Assembly: GCA_035253505.1 (NCBI GenBank)
Contig: DATFCC010000384.1
Span: 1 to 6,731 of the forward strand
Direction: 5' to 3'
DNA: 6,731 nt
Source of the DNA: AWTP1-13 sp035253505
GTDB taxonomy: Bacteria; Pseudomonadota; Alphaproteobacteria; Rhizobiales; Hyphomicrobiaceae
In this document: positions 1-6,189 of the stretch, in pieces
Layout: the number at the start of each line of letters is the position of its first letter
How positions within the stretch are numbered: the first letter of the stretch is position 1
Translations under genes and position numbers: made by a program
Notes under the pieces: model-generated
Told to the model about the DNA's origin: nothing
Databases searched by the model: none
The model's input: only the letters and a program-made list of their open reading frames with translations

Positions 1-342
1 GCCGTGCTCCAGGCAGAACGCGATCAGCGGCGCATCGAGCCGGATGTTGATGGGGTTGAGCACGGCGCCGATCATCGGCGCGGCGTAATGCGCCTCCAGC
101 ATCGCGGGCACGTTGGCCGCCAGGATCGCCACTGTATCGCCGCGCCGGATGCCGGCCTTGGTGAGAGCGTGCGCGAGCCGGCGAGCCCGCGCGTAGAACT
201 CGAGGTAGGTGAAGCGACGCTCGCCGTGAATCACAGCCGTACGCTCGCCGAAGAACTCGGAGGCACGCTTCAAGAAGCTCACCGGGCTCAACGGAACGAA
301 GTTGGCCGGGCGCTTCCTCAACTCAGGCCGCTCGATCGTCAT
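1..342 (-). CDS. AMP-forming acyl-CoA synthetase, N-terminal part (cut by window edge)
   Basis: This is the first 114 codons of an AMP-dependent acyl-CoA ligase. The full enzyme would activate a carboxylic acid to its CoA thioester through an acyl-adenylate in the cytoplasm; family members are usually about 520-550 residues. The visible part matches the N-terminal subdomain: FLKRASEFFGERTAVIHG (residues 23-40), FTYLEFYARARRLAHAL (44-60), GIRRGDTVAILAANVPAMLE (64-83) and GAVLNPINIRLD (92-103). This wording is typical of medium/long-chain acyl-CoA synthetases. The P-loop-like and adenylate-binding motifs lie beyond the window, so chain-length specificity cannot be judged. The ATG at 342 is preceded by a GAAAGAG purine stretch that can serve as a ribosome binding site. 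It starts 20 bp downstream of the SDR stop on the same strand, so the two are probably co-transcribed. The family call is firm; the substrate is unknown. Confidence 0.9.
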   Translation of the reverse strand, partial: MTIERPELRKRPANFVPLSPVSFLKRASEFFGERTAVIHGERRFTYLEFYARARRLAHALTKAGIRRGDTVAILAANVPAMLEAHYAAPMIGAVLNPINIRLDAPLIAFCLEHG

Positions 343-362
343 GTGGTCTCTTTCGACGTTCG

Positions 363-1136
363 CTATCCCATCGCGAGCAGGTGCCCGCCATCGACCGTAA
401 TGACGCTGCCGGTCATGAACGCGCCCGCATCGGAGGCCAGCAGCAGCAGGGGACCGTCGAGCTCTTCCAGGCGTCCCGCCCGCTCCATGGGCACTCGTGA
501 CAGCAGCTTCCGGCCCGCGTCGCTTGCCAGGAAATCGTCGTTGAGCTCCGTGGCGAAGTATCCCGGCGCCAGCGCGTTGACGCGGATGCGGTCGCGCGCC
601 AGCTCCAGCGCCATCGACTGCGTGAGGCTGATCACGGCGGCCTTGGTCGCCGAATAGGTGGAGAGGGTCTTGAGCGATCCGGACCCGAGGATGGAGGCAA
701 TGTTGATGATCGTGCCTCCCTTCTTGCTGGCGGCCATGCGCCGCGCCGCCTCCTGGCCCACGCGGAAGACGCCGTCGAGGTTGACGGACATCACCGCGCG
801 CCACTCCTCCTCTGTCGTGCGCGTGAAGTATGAGGACGAGGGGACGCCCGCATTGTTGACGAGGATGGTGATCGGCCCGAGCGCGGCTTCGGCATCGGCG
901 ACGGCGCGGGTCACCGACGCGCGGTCGGTCACGTCCATGGCGAACGCCGCCGCCTTGCCGCCGGTGCCGCGGATATCGCCGGCAATGCGCTCCAGGGCAT
1001 CGAGGCGGCGGGCGGCAAGGGCCACGTGCGCGCCGGCATCCGCCAGGACGCGCGCGAAGTGGCGCCCGAAGCCCGACGACGCACCCGTCACGAGCGCGCT
1101 CCTGCCCGCCAGCGAGAACAAATCCTTGTTGGTCAT
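363..1136 (-). CDS. SDR-family NAD(P)-dependent oxidoreductase
   Basis: This 257-residue classical short-chain dehydrogenase/reductase has the usual length and complete motifs. The cofactor motif TGASSGFG is at residues 17-24 and NNAG at 94-97. The catalytic tetrad is N119, S148, Y161 and K165 (YSATK), followed by the PG motif at 191-192 and a C-terminal ITVDGGH. The basic pair R43-R44 after the second beta strand hints at NADP(H), but this is not decisive. It should interconvert a hydroxyl and a keto group; the substrate is unknown. The start is ATG at 1136, because MTNKDLFSLAGRSALVTG is the normal SDR N-terminus. The frame stays open far upstream, but that part is antisense to the ligase gene and not SDR-like. 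The Shine-Dalgarno is weak (GGATAGG directly abutting). It lies just upstream of the acyl-CoA synthetase, so a role in acyl-CoA or hydroxy-acid catabolism is plausible but inferred. Confidence 0.92.
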   Translation of the reverse strand: MTNKDLFSLAGRSALVTGASSGFGRHFARVLADAGAHVALAARRLDALERIAGDIRGTGGKAAAFAMDVTDRASVTRAVADAEAALGPITILVNNAGVPSSSYFTRTTEEEWRAVMSVNLDGVFRVGQEAARRMAASKKGGTIINIASILGSGSLKTLSTYSATKAAVISLTQSMALELARDRIRVNALAPGYFATELNDDFLASDAGRKLLSRVPMERAGRLEELDGPLLLLASDAGAFMTGSVITVDGGHLLAMG

Positions 1137-1328
1137 CCTATCCGCACCAGATTGCCGGTTCCGGCGGCACCGGCGAGCGATCCGCCGTGCCGCAGCCTCG
1201 GCTCCAACGAAAGCAGGCCTGCAGGCGGCCTGCAAGCCGGCTCGTTCGCCCGCGCCATCGTTGGGCTGGCCACAGCCATCGAGGATGTGCGAAAGGAGGA
1301 TGCTGGTGCGTGACGGGGAGCCTCGCAG
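1137..1328. promoter_or_regulatory. Divergent intergenic region with small palindromes
   Basis: This 192-bp gap lies between the divergent SDR and ligase genes and must carry the promoters for both unless they are read from outside. No convincing -35/-10 pair stands out on either strand. Visible symmetry includes GCAGGCCTGC (1213-1222, a perfect palindrome), which shares the arm GCAGGCC with GGCCTGC at 1227-1233, the overlapping CCTGCAGG (1218-1225), and GCCGG-TT-CCGGC (1154-1165) with another GCCGGT/ACCGGC pair around it. In DNA this GC-rich some of these will arise by chance. An operator role is possible but unproven. Confidence 0.35.
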
Positions 1329-1359
1329 ATGGCCGGCAATCTCGGGTTCGACGAGCTGA
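1292..1359 (+). other. Strong Shine-Dalgarno and possible short upstream ORF overlapping the ligase start
   Basis: AAAGGAGG at 1292-1299 is the best ribosome binding site near the ligase gene, yet it lies about 30 bases from the ligase ATG, too far to serve it. It sits 6 nt before a GTG at 1306 and directly against an ATG at 1300. Both open the same frame, coding 17 or 19 residues (MLVRDGEPRRWPAISGSTS from the ATG), with a stop at 1357-1359, so the frame overlaps the ligase start at 1329 out of frame. It could be a translated leader that couples to ligase translation, or the SD match could be chance. No similarity is recognised. Confidence 0.2.
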
Positions 1360-2696
1360 AGGCCGCGGTCAAGGCCGGAAGCACCGATACGGTGCTCGTC
1401 GCCATGATCGACATGCAGGGCCGGCTCGTCGGCAAGCGCTTCCAGGCCGAATACTTCATCGATGGCGGACATCAGGAGACGCATGCCTGCGACTACCTGC
1501 TGGCCAACGACATCGACATGGAGCCGGTGCCCGGCTATGCGGCCGCAAGCTGGGACAAGGGCTACGGTGATTTCGTCCTGAAGCCAGACCTCGCCACGCT
1601 GCGCAGGGTGCCCTGGCTCGAGGGCACGGCACTGGTGCTGGCGGACGTGCTCGATCATCACCACCGCGACGTGCCGCATTCTCCTCGCGCGATGCTCAAG
1701 CGGCAGGTGGCGCGGCTGGCCGCGCACAAGATGCAGGCCCTCTGCGCGTCGGAGCTCGAGTTCTATCTCTTCGATGAGACCTACACGTCGGCGGCGGGCA
1801 AACGGTACTCGGGTCTCGAAACGGCCGGCTCCTACATCGAGGACTACCACATCCTGCAGACCACCAAGGAGGAAGGCGTGATGCGCGCGGTCCGCCGCGG
1901 ACTGCAGGCGGCGGGCATTCCCGTGGAGAGTTCCAAGGGCGAATGGGGCCCGGGCCAGGAAGAGATCAACGTTCGCTACGCCGATGCCCTGGAAATGGCA
2001 GATCGCCATGCGATCCTGAAGAACGCCGTCAAGGAGATCGCGCACGCCGCGGGCAAGGCCGTCACCTTCATGGCCAAGTGGCGCTACGACCTCGCCGGCT
2101 CCTCCTCGCACATTCACATGTCGCTGTGGGACGAGAAGGGTGCAGCACCCCTCTTCTACGGGGCCGGTTCCGAGCATGGCATGTCGCCGCTGATGCGCGC
2201 ATTCGTGGCCGGGCAGCTCCGTCACGCGCGCGAGATCACCTATTTCCTTGCGCCCTACATCAACTCCTACAAGCGCTTTCAGGCCGGCACCTTCGCACCG
2301 ACCAAGGCGGTCTGGAGCCGCGACAACCGCACCGCGGGATTCCGCCTGTGCGGGGAGGGCGGCAAGGCCGTCCGCATCGAGTGCCGCATCGGCGGAGCCG
2401 ATCTCAATCCCTACCTGGCATTCGCGGCGCTGATCGCGGCGGGTCTCAAGGGGGTGGAGGACAAGCTGGAGCTGGAGCCGCCGTTCTCGGGTGACGCCTA
2501 CTGCGGCAGGACGCTGCCGGAGGTTCCCAAGACCCTGCGCGAGGCCATGGAGTGCCTTGCCGGCTCGCGGATGCTGCGCGAGGCTTTCGGGGAGGACGTG
2601 GTCGAGCACTATGTGCACACCGCACGGTGGGAGCAGTTCGAGTATGACCGCCGCATCACGGACTGGGAGCTGATGCGCGGATTCGAGCGATATTGA
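1329..2696 (+). CDS. Glutamine-synthetase-family ligase, probably a gamma-glutamyl-amine ligase
   Basis: This 455-residue protein has the full glutamine synthetase fold, an ATP-dependent glutamate-amine ligase. The metal and ATP-binding residues are visible: ELEF (142-145) for the first glutamate pair, GQEE (209-212), GSSSHIHMSLW (257-267, with H261/H263), NSYKRF (312-317, glutamate-binding Arg316), RDNRTAGFR (331-339) and RIECRIGGADLNPYL (349-363, E351 and R353). The N-terminal beta-grasp lacks the canonical FDGSSI loop, which carries the ammonium-site aspartate of true GlnA; MEPVPGY/AAASW stands in that region. Y391 falls near the GlnA adenylylation tyrosine but NLYDLP is absent. These traits resemble PuuA, IpuC and GlnT-like ligases that act on amines, so a role in amine use rather than ammonium assimilation is inferred. 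The start is ATG 1329: GGGGAG lies 8 bases upstream and an in-frame TGA at 1311-1313 rules out an earlier start. The exact amine substrate is unknown. Confidence 0.9.
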   Translation: MAGNLGFDELKAAVKAGSTDTVLVAMIDMQGRLVGKRFQAEYFIDGGHQETHACDYLLANDIDMEPVPGYAAASWDKGYGDFVLKPDLATLRRVPWLEGTALVLADVLDHHHRDVPHSPRAMLKRQVARLAAHKMQALCASELEFYLFDETYTSAAGKRYSGLETAGSYIEDYHILQTTKEEGVMRAVRRGLQAAGIPVESSKGEWGPGQEEINVRYADALEMADRHAILKNAVKEIAHAAGKAVTFMAKWRYDLAGSSSHIHMSLWDEKGAAPLFYGAGSEHGMSPLMRAFVAGQLRHAREITYFLAPYINSYKRFQAGTFAPTKAVWSRDNRTAGFRLCGEGGKAVRIECRIGGADLNPYLAFAALIAAGLKGVEDKLELEPPFSGDAYCGRTLPEVPKTLREAMECLAGSRMLREAFGEDVVEHYVHTARWEQFEYDRRITDWELMRGFERY

Positions 2697-2702
2697 GATA
2701 GT

Positions 2703-2818
2703 CCCCCTCTCCCCGTACTTCACGGGGAGAGGGTCGGGGTGAGGGGCAGCAACAGGCGCCGGAGCAAGCGTCTGCGCCTCACCCTAACCCTCTCCCCACT
2801 GAAGAGTGGGGAGAGGGG
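2703..2818. repeat. REP-like nested palindromic element
   Basis: The gap after the ligase holds two perfect hairpins in opposite arrangement. The first is CCCTCTCCCCGT / ACGGGGAGAGGG (2705-2716 and 2722-2733, loop ACTTC); the second is CCCTCTCCCCACT / AGTGGGGAGAGGG (2788-2800 and 2805-2817, loop GAAG). The 21-mers at 2724-2744 and 2777-2797 (of the CCTCACCCTAACCCTCTCCCC type) are also inverted copies of each other with two mismatches. A small central stem, AGGCGC/GCGCCT (2754-2759 and 2774-2779), sits between them. From general knowledge, such sequences recur in intergenic regions of many high-GC proteobacteria. No U-tract follows, so it is not a classical terminator, though it could stall RNA polymerase or stabilise the upstream mRNA 3' end. 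Confidence 0.8.
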
Positions 2819-2846
2819 ATGTCGGCGCTAGTAGCGGAAGCAGCGG

Positions 2847-3275
2847 ATGAGCGAGCGGCTGGAGCTGGTGCCGGGGCGGAGCTGCGCAGGCTGCACGATG
2901 TGCTGCAAGCTGCTCGCCGTGCACGAGCTCGACAAGACGCCGCTGGCGTGGTGCGCCCGCTGTGATGCCAAGGCCGGCTGCCGCGCCTATGCGGAGCGGC
3001 CCACGGAGTGCCGGGATTTCTATTGCGGCTACCTCACCGATCCGGCGCTCGACGAGCGCTGGAAGCCGTCGCGCAGCAAGCTGGTCGTCACGCACGAGGG
3101 AGCCTTCGCGCAGACCCTGATCCACAACGATCCGGCCCGGCCGGGAGCCTGGCGCAGCGAGCCCTTCCACTCGCAGATCCGCGCATGGGCGAAAACGGCT
3201 GCGGCGGAAGGCGGCGAGGTGATCGTATGGCAGGGCGACGTGAAGATCCCCGTTGAAGCGGGGCCAGACGAATGA
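2847..3275 (+). CDS. YkgJ-like cysteine-cluster protein (putative metal-binding)
   Basis: This 142-residue soluble protein carries the CxxCxxCC motif of the YkgJ / zinc- or iron-chelating domain family: C13, C16, C19 and C20. Further cysteines follow at C36, C39, C45, C55 and C60. The segment RPTECRDFYCGYL (51-63) is also typical of the family. All nine cysteines lie in the first 60 residues; the remaining 80 have no recognised motif. The biochemical role of the family is poorly established and metal binding is an inference from the cysteine pattern. No signal peptide or membrane segment is seen, so it should be cytoplasmic. The ATG at 2847 has GGAAG 6 bases upstream. It lies between the REP-like element and the iron-dependent dehydrogenase, whose start follows 25 bp after its stop on the same strand, so the two are probably co-transcribed. 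Metal handling for that enzyme is possible but speculative. Confidence 0.85.
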   Translation: MSERLELVPGRSCAGCTMCCKLLAVHELDKTPLAWCARCDAKAGCRAYAERPTECRDFYCGYLTDPALDERWKPSRSKLVVTHEGAFAQTLIHNDPARPGAWRSEPFHSQIRAWAKTAAAEGGEVIVWQGDVKIPVEAGPDE

Positions 3276-3300
3276 TCGGGGAGGTGCGGAGACACGCGCG

Positions 3301-4458
3301 ATGAAGCTGGCAGGGAACTGGAACTATCCAACATCGGTGTGGTTCGGTGCCGGCCGCGTGGCCGAGCTCGGGCGAGCGGCGAGGGCGGCAGGCATCGCAC
3401 GACCGCTGCTCGTCACCGACCCCGGGCTGGCGAAGCTGCCTCCGGTGAAGCGGGCACTGGACGTGCTGGGCAGCGAAGGCCTGCCCGTATCGCTCTTCAG
3501 CGACGTGAAGCCCAACCCGGTGGCGGCCAATGTCGAGGCCGGCGTGGCGGCACTGAAGGCCGGCGGCCACGACGGGGTGATCGCGCTCGGCGGCGGCTCC
3601 GCGCTCGACACCGGCAAGGTCATCGCCTTCATGGCCGGGCAGACGCGGCCCATCTGGGACTTCGAGGATGTCGGCGATTGGTGGACCCGCGCCGATCCCA
3701 AGGGCATCCTTCCCGTCGTGGCGGTGCCGACCACGGCGGGCACCGGCTCCGAGGTCGGCCGCGCCGGCGTCATCACGGACGCGGCCGCGCACACCAAGAA
3801 GGTCATATTCCATCCGCGCATGATGCCGGCGGTGACCCTGTGCGATCCCGAGCTGACGGTCGGCATGCCGCCCGCGCTCACGGCCGGCACCGGTATGGAC
3901 GCGCTGGCGCACTGCCTCGAGGCCTACTGCGGTCCCTCCTATCACCCGCTGGCCGACGGCATCGCCGTCGAGGGCATGCGCCTCGTCAAGGAGAACCTGG
4001 CGCGCGCCTGCAAGGAGGGCAGCGATGTGGAGGCGCGCGCGCACATGATGTCGGCGGCGGCGATGGGGGCAACGTCCTTCCAGAAGGCGCTCGGCGCGAT
4101 CCACGCGCTTTCGCATCCCGTGGGCGCGCTCTACGACACGCACCACGGCCTCACCAACGCGGTGTTCATGCCCTATGTGCTCGCCTTCAACCGGGAGGCG
4201 ATCGAGGACAAGATCGCGCGGGTCGCGGCTTACTTGGGGCTCACACCGAGCTTCACCGCGTTCCTCGACTGGGTGCTGCAGCTGCGCTCGGAGATCGGCG
4301 TTCCGCATACGCTGGCCGGGCTCGCCGTCGATGATGGGAAATTCGACCTGATGAGCCGGATGGCACCCGACGACCCGACGGCCGGCGGCAATCCGGTTCC
4401 GCTCGATGCCGCCGCATGCCGAAGGCTCTACGACAACGCGCTCAACGGCAGGCTTTGA
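3301..4458 (+). CDS. Iron-containing (group III) alcohol dehydrogenase
   Basis: This 385-residue NAD(P)-dependent dehydrogenase belongs to the Fe-ADH family, whose members are usually about 380-390 residues and oxidise alcohols or reduce aldehydes. The cofactor motif GGGSALDTGK is at residues 97-106, and PTTAGTGSEV at 143-152 is a family signature. By alignment with FucO the metal ligands are D200 and H204 (in GMDALAHCLEAY), H268 (GAIHALSHP) and H282 (DTHHGLTNA), with the same 14-residue spacing between the last two. All ligands are present, so it should be active. The start chosen is ATG 3301, giving the normal N-terminus MKLAGNWNYPTSVWFGAGR; GGAGA lies 8 bases upstream. An in-frame TTG at 3253 would overlap the preceding gene and add 16 residues unlike the family. 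Neighbours are the cysteine-cluster gene (25 bp before) and the flavin monooxygenase (44 bp after). The substrate is unknown; an amino-alcohol or gamma-glutamyl-amide alcohol would fit the ligase upstream, as inference only. Confidence 0.95.
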   Translation: MKLAGNWNYPTSVWFGAGRVAELGRAARAAGIARPLLVTDPGLAKLPPVKRALDVLGSEGLPVSLFSDVKPNPVAANVEAGVAALKAGGHDGVIALGGGSALDTGKVIAFMAGQTRPIWDFEDVGDWWTRADPKGILPVVAVPTTAGTGSEVGRAGVITDAAAHTKKVIFHPRMMPAVTLCDPELTVGMPPALTAGTGMDALAHCLEAYCGPSYHPLADGIAVEGMRLVKENLARACKEGSDVEARAHMMSAAAMGATSFQKALGAIHALSHPVGALYDTHHGLTNAVFMPYVLAFNREAIEDKIARVAAYLGLTPSFTAFLDWVLQLRSEIGVPHTLAGLAVDDGKFDLMSRMAPDDPTAGGNPVPLDAAACRRLYDNALNGRL

Positions 4459-4461
4459 GAT

Positions 4462-4479
4462 CAGCAAGATAGCTTGCTG
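4462..4479 (+). other. Short hairpin between the dehydrogenase and monooxygenase genes
   Basis: A perfect 7-bp inverted repeat CAGCAAG / CTTGCTG with loop ATAG lies 3 bases after the dehydrogenase stop and about 23 bases before the next start. No U-run follows, so it is probably not a terminator. It could be an mRNA-stabilising or attenuating element, or chance. Confidence 0.35.
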
Positions 4480-4502
4480 GCGAGCAGGGGAAGGGAGCGA
4501 TC

Positions 4503-5516
4503 ATGCAGTTCGGCGTCTTCGATCATCTCGACATCGGCGCCGTGCCGCTGGGTGAGCACTACGAGAACCGGCTGAAGCTGATCGAGGCCTATGACCGGCT
4601 GGGCTTTCGCACCTATCACCTGGCCGAGCATCATGCCACGCCGCTCGGCATGGCGCCGTCGCCGAGCGTGTTCCTGGCGGCGGTCGCGCAGCGCACGCGG
4701 CGGCTGCGGTTCGGGCCGCTGGTCTACACGCTCGCGCTGCATCATCCCCTGCGGGTCGCCGAGGAGATCTGCATGCTCGATCATATGAGCGGCGGCCGGC
4801 TGGAGCTGGGTGTCGGTCGCGGCGTATCGCCCTACGAGGTTGCCTACTACGGCGTCGACACCGCCAAGGCGCAGGCGATCTATATCGAGGCGTTGCAAGT
4901 GATCCGCCAGGCGCTGGCAGGCGGCACGCTCGACTTCAAAGGCGAGCACTTCACTTTTCGCGATGTGCCGATCGAGCTCGAGCCGGTGCAGCGCCCGCAC
5001 CCGCCGCTGTGGTACGGGTTGGCGCGGCCCGAGGGCCTGCCGTGGGTCGTCGCCAATCGCGTCAACGTGGTGTGCAACGGGCCGCCATCGCTGGTGCGCC
5101 AGGTGACCGACGGCTATCGCCGCGACTGGGCCGCGGCCGGCAACGATCCGGCCGACCTGCCGCTGATGGGAATGACGCGCACCGTCGTCGTGGCCGAGAC
5201 CGATGCCGAGGCCCTGGCCTTGGCCCGGCGCGCCCACCAGCGCTGGCACAAGAGCTTCATGCAGCTCTGGGACAAGCACGGCACCCGGCCGATCAACGCC
5301 TTCTACCCCGACAACTTCGACGAGGTGCAGCAGTCCGGCTTCGGCGTCGCCGGCACGCCGGCAAGCGTGCGCGACGCGCTGGCGGCGCAGATCAGGGAGA
5401 CGGGCGTCAACTATCTCGTCTGCCGCATCGCCTTCGGCGACATGGCCCTTGCCGATTCCCTCCGCTCGCTCGAGCTGTTCGCTGCCGGCGTCATGCCGCA
5501 CTTGCGCGACGTCTAG
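4503..5516 (+). CDS. Luciferase-like (LLM) class flavin-dependent oxidoreductase
   Basis: This 337-residue protein matches bacterial-luciferase-like monooxygenases in length and wording. These are TIM-barrel enzymes that use reduced FMN or F420 to oxidise a small organic substrate. Visible signatures are an N-terminal MQFGVFDH, LAEHHATPLGMAPSPSVFLAAVAQRT (40-65, the AEHH motif), LHHPLRVAEEICMLDHMSGGRLELGVGRG (79-106), and GVAGTPASVRD (281-291) near the C-terminus, as in family members. No signal peptide is present, so it should be cytoplasmic. The start ATG 4503 is preceded by a strong purine site, GGGGAAGGGAG. A reduced-flavin-supplying reductase is not encoded in the window. It follows the dehydrogenase by 44 bp with a small hairpin between them, so co-transcription is likely. 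It could hydroxylate or cleave an amine, sulfonate or fatty-type substrate; the sequence does not say which. Confidence 0.93.
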   Translation: MQFGVFDHLDIGAVPLGEHYENRLKLIEAYDRLGFRTYHLAEHHATPLGMAPSPSVFLAAVAQRTRRLRFGPLVYTLALHHPLRVAEEICMLDHMSGGRLELGVGRGVSPYEVAYYGVDTAKAQAIYIEALQVIRQALAGGTLDFKGEHFTFRDVPIELEPVQRPHPPLWYGLARPEGLPWVVANRVNVVCNGPPSLVRQVTDGYRRDWAAAGNDPADLPLMGMTRTVVVAETDAEALALARRAHQRWHKSFMQLWDKHGTRPINAFYPDNFDEVQQSGFGVAGTPASVRDALAAQIRETGVNYLVCRIAFGDMALADSLRSLELFAAGVMPHLRDV

Positions 5517-5564
5517 GGGCCAAGCGCCGAGCCCTGTTTCCCAGGTCACATCGCGCTTTTCTCC

Positions 5565-5584
5565 GCCGCCCTAAGGTGGGCGGC
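5565..5584 (+). terminator. Possible weak terminator hairpin after the monooxygenase gene
   Basis: GCCGCCC / GGGCGGC (5565-5571 and 5578-5584) forms a 7-bp stem with loop TAAGGT about 50 bases after the monooxygenase stop. No T-run follows, so the call is weak; the stem could also be an operator or chance symmetry. If it terminates, the next gene needs its own promoter, for which no clear match is seen in 5585-5630. Confidence 0.35.
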
Positions 5585-5646
5585 AATCGCATCCGGCCGG
5601 CGGCGCCCTGCGTCCTCGGTACGAGAGCGGACCAAAGGAGAACTGC

Positions 5647-5898
5647 ATGAAGATGATCATGACCCTGTCGGCCGCGGCGGCCCTGCTCGCAGTCGCCACA
5701 ATCGCGGCCCGTGCCGAAACCGATCTGGAAGAGGTTGCCGAGGCGATCGCCGAGGCTGCCGGACCCCAGATGGTTCGCATCGTCAAGGACCGGCGCGAGA
5801 CGCCCGAATATTTCGAGCACGATGCGAGCACGCTCCCATTCGGCAGCAGCGAGTGGTGGCGCCAGGTCGAGCGCGAGCAGCGCAGCGGCCGCAGGTAG
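5647..5898 (+). CDS. Small secreted protein of unknown function
   Basis: This 83-residue ORF has an excellent ribosome binding site (AAAGGAG at 5633-5639, 7 bases from ATG) and a clear Sec signal peptide: MKMIM start, an alanine-rich hydrophobic core LSAAAALLAVATIA (7-20) and an ARA|E cleavage site after residue 23. The mature part would be about 60 residues: an acidic, alanine/glutamate-rich start (ETDLEEVAEAIAEAAG), then a charged stretch and SSEWWRQVEREQRSGRR at the end. It has no cysteine and no membrane segment. No family is recognised. The predicted product is periplasmic or extracellular. It is preceded by 130 bp of non-coding DNA and closed by its own terminator, which suggests a single-gene unit. 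The signal peptide, SD and terminator together make a real gene likely. Confidence 0.72.
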   Translation: MKMIMTLSAAAALLAVATIAARAETDLEEVAEAIAEAAGPQMVRIVKDRRETPEYFEHDASTLPFGSSEWWRQVEREQRSGRR

Positions 5899-5921
5899 CC
5901 CCTCGCTCCGTTGCCGAGAGG

Positions 5922-5963
5922 CCGGCCCGGTGCCCGATCGCGGGCGCCGGGCCGGATGCTTTT
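5922..5963 (+). terminator. Rho-independent terminator after the small secreted protein
   Basis: A 14-bp GC-rich stem (CCGGCCCGGTGCCC / GGGCGCCGGGCCGG, 5922-5935 and 5942-5955, one T-G wobble) with loop GATCGC is followed by ATGC and then TTTT at 5960-5963. It begins 24 bases after the gene's stop codon. The stem is strong and the T-run short, the usual form in high-GC genomes. Confidence 0.8.
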
Positions 5964-6189
5964 GGTGTGCCAGCAACTTTGACAACGAGTGTGGCCGGCA
6001 ATCTACGGCAGGCGGTCGAACCCGACAGATAACCCGCTTTCAGCATGGTGAGATTCAGCGAATCAGCGCTGGGTGGGCTGGGAATTTGTGGGACGGCAAC
6101 GTGCCCGGCCGCATTCGGCTGTGGAGACTTGCCTGTTCGCGTTGGCATCGGTGGCGACAAAAGCCAAGTCCGACAAGGAGAAAGAACAG
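5964..6189 (+). promoter_or_regulatory. Gap before the outer-membrane gene, with a possible promoter
   Basis: This 226-bp stretch has no credible gene; frames here are shadows that run on out of frame into the next gene. TTGACA at 5979-5984 is a perfect -35 hexamer, but the 17-base-spaced -10 (TCTACG, 6002-6007) matches TATAAT at only three of six positions. A small inverted repeat GATTC-AGC-GAATC lies at 6052-6064, and the Shine-Dalgarno AAGGAG is at 6175-6180. If the promoter is real, the 5' untranslated region would be about 175 bases, unusually long and possibly regulatory. Confidence 0.4.

Noticed and set aside
363..2723. A single 786-codon minus-strand frame
   Set aside because: Only the last 257 codons (363-1136) are an SDR. 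The rest is antisense to the ligase gene, has no family resemblance, and stays open because of third-position GC bias.
2705..2733. Rho-independent terminator for the ligase gene
   Set aside because: The stem is perfect but no T-run follows; a dispersed REP-like palindrome explains both hairpins better.
2703..2818. A CRISPR array
   Set aside because: The repeated units are inverted, not direct, and there are only two with no regular spacers.
3253..3300. TTG at 3253 as an earlier start for the Fe-ADH
   Set aside because: It lies inside the preceding gene and adds 16 residues absent from the family; ATG 3301 has a properly spaced ribosome binding site.
3088..4467. A 459-codon minus-strand frame antisense to the dehydrogenase
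   Set aside because: Its product is arginine/histidine-rich without domains, while the opposite strand encodes a complete Fe-ADH with all metal ligands.
4461..5549. A 362-codon minus-strand frame antisense to the flavin monooxygenase
   Set aside because: A shadow of a well-supported plus-strand gene; no domain or ribosome binding site supports it.
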